Below are positions 7,225-10,269 of a DNA stretch of 10,269 nucleotides, piece after piece. A program made the translations under genes and the position numbers. Under the pieces are notes generated by a model that was not told the origin of the DNA, did not search any database, and saw nothing but the letters and a program-made list of their open reading frames with translations. Source of the stretch: Nitrospiraceae bacterium UBA6898 (lineage in GTDB: Bacteria > Nitrospirota > Thermodesulfovibrionia > Thermodesulfovibrionales > UBA6898); contig DKBO01000076.1 in NCBI GenBank assembly GCA_002448975.1, positions 14,442-24,710 on the forward strand, in the 5' to 3' direction. Position 1 is the stretch's first letter. Each line of letters begins with the position of its first letter.

Positions 7225-7785
7225 GATGACGCTGTCCCGCTCCTCTCTTAATCGGCCAAAATTCCTCGCCCTCTTATAGTTAATAGCAACAACCCCTTTT
7301 CGGTCAAGACCGCGAGTAGCCATTTGGGGGTTGATGTGAAAATTACAACTCCTTCAGCTTACCGCCCTCGCAGGGCTAACCGGAGCCCAAATTAGAAAAT
7401 ACGTTTCAATTTACTGTAACACCGAAAAGTCCGATTGAACATTTTGATGCATAGTTTCCAACCTCATCTCCCTCAGAAGACGGATGGCTTCGCGCAGGTA
7501 TTGTTACCCTGTGAAAATAATGCCGGTATTGGTTGGCAGGTGAAACTCGCATCGCGCCTGCAAGCATATCTTCTCTGAAAAACCGCGGAAGCGTCATAGC
7601 AGATATCTGCTGACTCATGGTGAAAGGTGCATTGTCTGTGATTGCATAAGGCGTTGCGGGAAAAATGATATAACACTCCTCAATGGCAATGATTGAGACA
7701 TTCGCCACGAAAGATGGATAGCATTATTCACTCAACCAGCAGATTGATCGATAAACTGCCTGATGCCGGTGAAAAGCCAGATGCG
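7225..7785. other. 561-base region without a supported gene
   Basis: This lies between the start of the PAS kinase and the end of the NDH-2-like gene. It holds the promoter candidate at 7280-7307 and a perfect small inverted repeat GCCCT-CGC-AGGGC at 7364-7376 without a T-run. A 100-codon frame on the minus strand (7406-7708, GTG start) and an overlapping 67-codon frame (7473-7676) exist. Neither has a spaced ribosome site, recognisable motif or membrane segment, so I do not call them genes. Confidence 0.5.
7280..7307 (-). promoter_or_regulatory. Candidate promoter of the PAS histidine kinase
   Basis: On the minus strand TTGACC (7307-7302, five of six matches to consensus) and TATTAA (7285-7280, four of six) are 16 bases apart. 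This would give a leader of about 50 bases before the ATG at 7224. It lies within the optional 33-codon N-terminal extension and, if real, supports the shorter protein. Confidence 0.35.
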
Positions 7786-9003
7786 TTACAACGGAGAGAG
7801 CATGCGCAGGAATTGACCAAAGCTCATGCCGGGAATTTTTGACATAATAGCCGACAAGCCCGGCTTTGACAGATACGTCATAAGGTGTCTTGCCTGTACT
7901 GCCTTTTTCAGAAGAACGACCCACTGGCCTGACAGGACCGCATCCTTGCGTGCATAGATCCCCATTTCCTTCCCGAGGGAGACCAACTGAGGTCTGTCTT
8001 TCGGCGCATATCCCACCTGTCTCCGGCCACGCAGATGGCTATTGATGTTCATGGCTGCTGTCACGGCCTGATCCAGCGCATGGTAAGCGAGACGGGCAAG
8101 GGCAAGAGGCTGGTCATGTATGTAAATACTGACAATATCTCCGACGCCGTAGACGGAGTCGTCATCCGGTGAATGAAGCTGCTCGGTAACCTTCAGCCAG
8201 CCATTCGGTGCTTTTTTCAGCGGCAGTTCCCGGATCAGCCGGTTCGGTTGGATTCCACCGGTCCATATCAGCATTGACATATCATATTTCATGCCGGAGT
8301 CAAGAGTTACCGCGTTTTGCTGCACCTCAACAATCCGATGCCCGGTGGCTATAGTTACGCCTTTCTGTAGGAGATGCTCCCGGGCAAATTCCTGCGCTTT
8401 CACCGGAAAGCTGGGAAGAAGGTTGTTCTGGCCGTGAATGAGCTGAAGGGATATCCTTCCCTCGTTGAGTTCATGCCCATACCCGCGCCCTCGTATCACA
8501 TCGAGGAGTTCTCCTGCCACTTCCACACCTTCCGGTCCGCCGCCAGCGATGACGAGGGAACACTTCCGATTCCTGTCTTCCAGAAGCGAGCAGAGATCAG
8601 CATGAATGCGCTCGGCATCTTCAGGGCTCCGGAACCCGTAAGAAAAGGTTTCCGCCCCTTGTACGCCATAGAAATTATTCTCGCCGCCGCTGCTTAAGAC
8701 GAGATAGTCATAATCCAGGACCTGGGATGACATAACCACTTTTTTATCGCTCACATCTGCTGAAATAACCTCATCATGGACGAATTCGATTCCTGCAACG
8801 CCCAATACCAGTTCGAGCGGTATTTGTATGTCTCTCGCCTGAATATCACCTGAGACAATGTTATGGATGGAGGGAATAAAAGCATGGTATTCAGAACGGT
8901 CAACGAGGGTTATCCTCACCGATGACGGCAGAAGGTTCTTCAGCGATAAAGCGGTCTCCAGGCCACCAAAACCACCGCCGATAATTATGACGTTCTTATG
9001 CAT
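7786..9003 (-). CDS. NDH-2-like FAD-dependent NAD(P)H:quinone oxidoreductase
   Basis: The 405-residue flavoprotein has two Rossmann folds. FAD binds at the N-terminal GGGFGGLETA (9-18) and at YGVGDI (285-290), and NAD(P)H at AGGGPEGVEVAGEL (153-166). Length and layout match type II NADH dehydrogenases, which pass electrons from NADH to membrane quinone without pumping protons. The C-terminal 45 residues, with basic and hydrophobic patches (KKAVQARHLMTYL, then FGQFLRML), suit a membrane-surface anchor. Sulfide:quinone reductase is the main alternative but needs redox cysteines. Only C138 and C148 are present here, outside the usual pattern, so that role is unlikely. GGGAG sits 8 bases before the ATG. 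The next gene upstream on this strand ends 292 bases away, so this gene is probably transcribed alone; only a weak -10 (TATACC) was seen. Substrate preference (NADH or NADPH) is not decided. Confidence 0.85.
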   Translation of the reverse strand: MHKNVIIIGGGFGGLETALSLKNLLPSSVRITLVDRSEYHAFIPSIHNIVSGDIQARDIQIPLELVLGVAGIEFVHDEVISADVSDKKVVMSSQVLDYDYLVLSSGGENNFYGVQGAETFSYGFRSPEDAERIHADLCSLLEDRNRKCSLVIAGGGPEGVEVAGELLDVIRGRGYGHELNEGRISLQLIHGQNNLLPSFPVKAQEFAREHLLQKGVTIATGHRIVEVQQNAVTLDSGMKYDMSMLIWTGGIQPNRLIRELPLKKAPNGWLKVTEQLHSPDDDSVYGVGDIVSIYIHDQPLALARLAYHALDQAVTAAMNINSHLRGRRQVGYAPKDRPQLVSLGKEMGIYARKDAVLSGQWVVLLKKAVQARHLMTYLSKPGLSAIMSKIPGMSFGQFLRMLSPL

Positions 9004-9295
9004 TTTTCATACTCCCGAACACGTGGATGCCTTATGGTATAGGAACAGTCTATCACATCTTAAAAAAGGGGGCACCCGGGGGCCGCTGTCAATAGGAATA
9101 GCAGCGAGCTGGGATGTTCACCGGTCACGGCACAGAGATCATTGCTTCAAAAAGTTGCATTTCGGACAAGATCCTGCGGGCATGTTAAGGAAATCACCTT
9201 GCGCAGTCGGCGAATCCGGAAAGTTTTGTTGGTTCCGGCACGATGACGTTAGGCCAGCTTTGTCAGCGCTCTGCTCGGAGAGGCCATTTTTCCGT

Positions 9296-9763
9296 TCATT
9301 TGCCCGCCGGGTCTATCCTGAACTTTCCGAAGGCTATGCCGAGATTGATGCCTTTTCCCTTAGCTGCAAGGGCAAGGGAGACATTGCCCTTGGTCATCAC
9401 CTGCGCTCCGGCCGATTTCACGACGCCGGCATGGGCCTCGGCCTTGGCATAGGCCCCAAAGATCTCCTGTATATCAGCAACCTCAGAAAATGTCCCGGTT
9501 CCTTTCAGACTGGATTTCCCGGCCCTAAGGCCGCCTCCCTTCACGTCGATCTTGACTCGCCTGCTCTGTCCATTGTCGCACGTGACCGTACCGGTTCCCG
9601 AGGCTGTTTCATAAAGGACGGACCATCCCTGGATGCTGAACTGAAGTTTGCATTTGGTTCCGGTAATATCAGCGGCTTCGCTCGTCATGGGAGGGCAGGA
9701 CAGAACGAGCATGAGCAGGAAAGGTATTATGAATAGTATCCTGTGCAGTCTGTTTGTCTTCAT
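9296..9763 (-). CDS. Conserved secreted protein of unknown function
   Basis: The 155-residue protein begins with a clear Sec signal peptide: basic MKTNRLHR, a hydrophobic core to about residue 22, and likely cleavage near TSEAA-D (28-33). A cysteine in the core region (LVLSC) could suggest a lipoprotein, but the lipobox is poor. The mature part holds two cysteines (TKCKLQ and VTCDNGQ) that could form a disulfide, and is rich in Gly, Ala and Lys. KGGGLRAGKSSLKGTGTF and AKAEAHAGVVKSAGAQV are followed by alternating small and hydrophobic residues, a pattern typical of a small beta-rich periplasmic or outer-membrane protein. I recall similar uncharacterised proteins in betaproteobacteria and Desulfuromonadia. 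AGGAG lies 8 bases before the ATG at 9763. The frame opens back to 10063, but that part overlaps the UroD-family gene. Function is unknown. Confidence 0.83.
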   Translation of the reverse strand: MKTNRLHRILFIIPFLLMLVLSCPPMTSEAADITGTKCKLQFSIQGWSVLYETASGTGTVTCDNGQSRRVKIDVKGGGLRAGKSSLKGTGTFSEVADIQEIFGAYAKAEAHAGVVKSAGAQVMTKGNVSLALAAKGKGINLGIAFGKFRIDPAGK

Positions 9764-9890
9764 GACATGATCTCCTCTCTTTGCATCATTACGCGATGCA
9801 GTATCTAGGGTCCGGTCACCTATGGTATCAGATTCAGCGATGCAGATACAGCGGGTATACCTGTAGCGCAGTTTGCAGGGGAAAATCAGC

Positions 9891-10269
9891 TCACGTGGCT
9901 TGGTTATCCGTGACACTGTCAGCGCATGAGAGGAATTCCCGTACATTGAGCAGCGGCGTATCGGGCGGGAGATCGCAGGAAGGCATAAGGATGTAATTAA
10001 GGAAGGGATCGGGGATCTGGGCAATGCAGTCAGAAACTGTCTTGCAGATCTGCGCAAGGTCACCGCCGAATATGGTGTTGATCACATCCACATTGCCGGC
10101 CGTAACAAGCCTCCTGTGGTAGAGCCGGTATGCTTCACCGATGGGCACACTGGCATCTACGGAAATGCAGTCAGCATAGGTTTCAGGGTACAGTTCTACC
10201 TGCGAGCTGATATTGCCGCACTGGTGAAGGAAGCAGCCGAGACCCCGTTGCCGTATTTGGTCAAAGAGC
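9891..10269 (-). CDS. UroD-superfamily protein, C-terminal part; probable cobamide methyltransferase (MtaA/CmuA-like)
   Basis: The frame is open through the right window edge, so only the last 125 residues are seen; the N-terminus lies outside. The visible part contains LHQCGN, a mid-section with SVDASVPIGEA and TAGNVD, and LMPSCDLPPDTP followed by LLNVREF. These match the C-terminal half of the uroporphyrinogen decarboxylase superfamily fold. The His and Cys of HQCGN and the Cys of PSCDLPP are the zinc ligands known from MtaA/MtbA and CmuA, which move methyl groups between a corrinoid protein and a thiol. HemE enzymes lack this trio, so a methyltransferase role is more likely than haem synthesis. 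Methyl donor and acceptor cannot be told from this piece. It ends 127 bases before the secreted-protein start; a shared transcript is possible but not shown. Confidence 0.85.
   Translation of the reverse strand, partial: LFDQIRQRGLGCFLHQCGNISSQVELYPETYADCISVDASVPIGEAYRLYHRRLVTAGNVDVINTIFGGDLAQICKTVSDCIAQIPDPFLNYILMPSCDLPPDTPLLNVREFLSCADSVTDNQAT

Noticed and set aside
7406..7708. 100-codon minus-strand ORF between the PAS kinase and the NDH-2-like gene
   Set aside because: GTG start without a ribosome site, overlapped by another open frame, no recognisable domain, signal peptide or membrane helix.
7786..9003. Sulfide:quinone oxidoreductase as identity of the flavoprotein
   Set aside because: The redox-active cysteines of SQR are missing; only C138 and C148 are present.
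9060..9086. GC-rich stretch followed by six Ts on the minus strand, as a terminator after the secreted-protein gene
   Set aside because: The C and G runs do not form a stem longer than three bases with a workable loop.
9150..9200. Short minus-strand peptide with a CxxC (MPAGSCPKCNFLKQ) after the secreted-protein gene
   Set aside because: Only 14 codons from its ATG, no ribosome site, and the upstream part of the frame has no start; probably chance.
8858..9736. 292-codon plus-strand ORF across the NDH-2-like start and the secreted-protein gene
   Set aside because: It is antisense to two better-supported genes, with no ribosome site or domain.

Overview
The window looks like a chromosomal stretch from a Gram-negative, probably anaerobic or microaerophilic bacterium of the Nitrospirota/Desulfobacterota kind. 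That placement is an inference from gene content: stand-alone receiver proteins, PAS kinases, an HD-GYP protein, a hemerythrin, an NDH-2-type flavoprotein and a corrinoid-methyltransferase-like protein. No rRNA, tRNA, insertion sequence, CRISPR array or phage gene was seen. Coding is mostly on the minus strand.

Left block, 1-3852 (all minus, read right to left): a four-gene unit starts at a strong sigma70-type promoter (3824-3852). It encodes (1) a stand-alone CheY-like receiver with a GTG start; (2) a membrane protein fusing two transmembrane helices, a PAS-like region, a degenerate histidine-kinase core lacking its phospho-acceptor His, and an intact DEDDh 3'-5' exonuclease; (3) a 64-residue two-helix membrane protein; and (4) the N-terminal 274 residues of a sodium:solute symporter family protein resembling the transporter half of CbrA-type sensors, cut by the window edge. 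The coupling of transporter, receiver and membrane-tethered exonuclease is the most unusual feature of the window.

Middle block, 4115-7224: an HD-GYP-type phosphohydrolase gene (minus) is broken by a one-base deletion and has also lost its last metal-ligand Asp next to a nine-base homopolymer. It diverges from a hemerythrin-domain gene (plus, TTG start). That gene converges on a complete membrane PAS histidine kinase (minus). These look like independent redox or second-messenger signalling genes. Their base composition appears more AT-rich than the left block, judged by eye.

Right block, 7225-10269: 561 bases without a supported gene, then (minus) an NDH-2-like FAD/NAD(P)H:quinone oxidoreductase, a short secreted protein of unknown function, and the C-terminal 125 residues of a UroD-superfamily protein. 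The last carries the HxC...C zinc motif of cobamide methyltransferases (MtaA/MtbA/CmuA type) rather than a haem-pathway decarboxylase signature.
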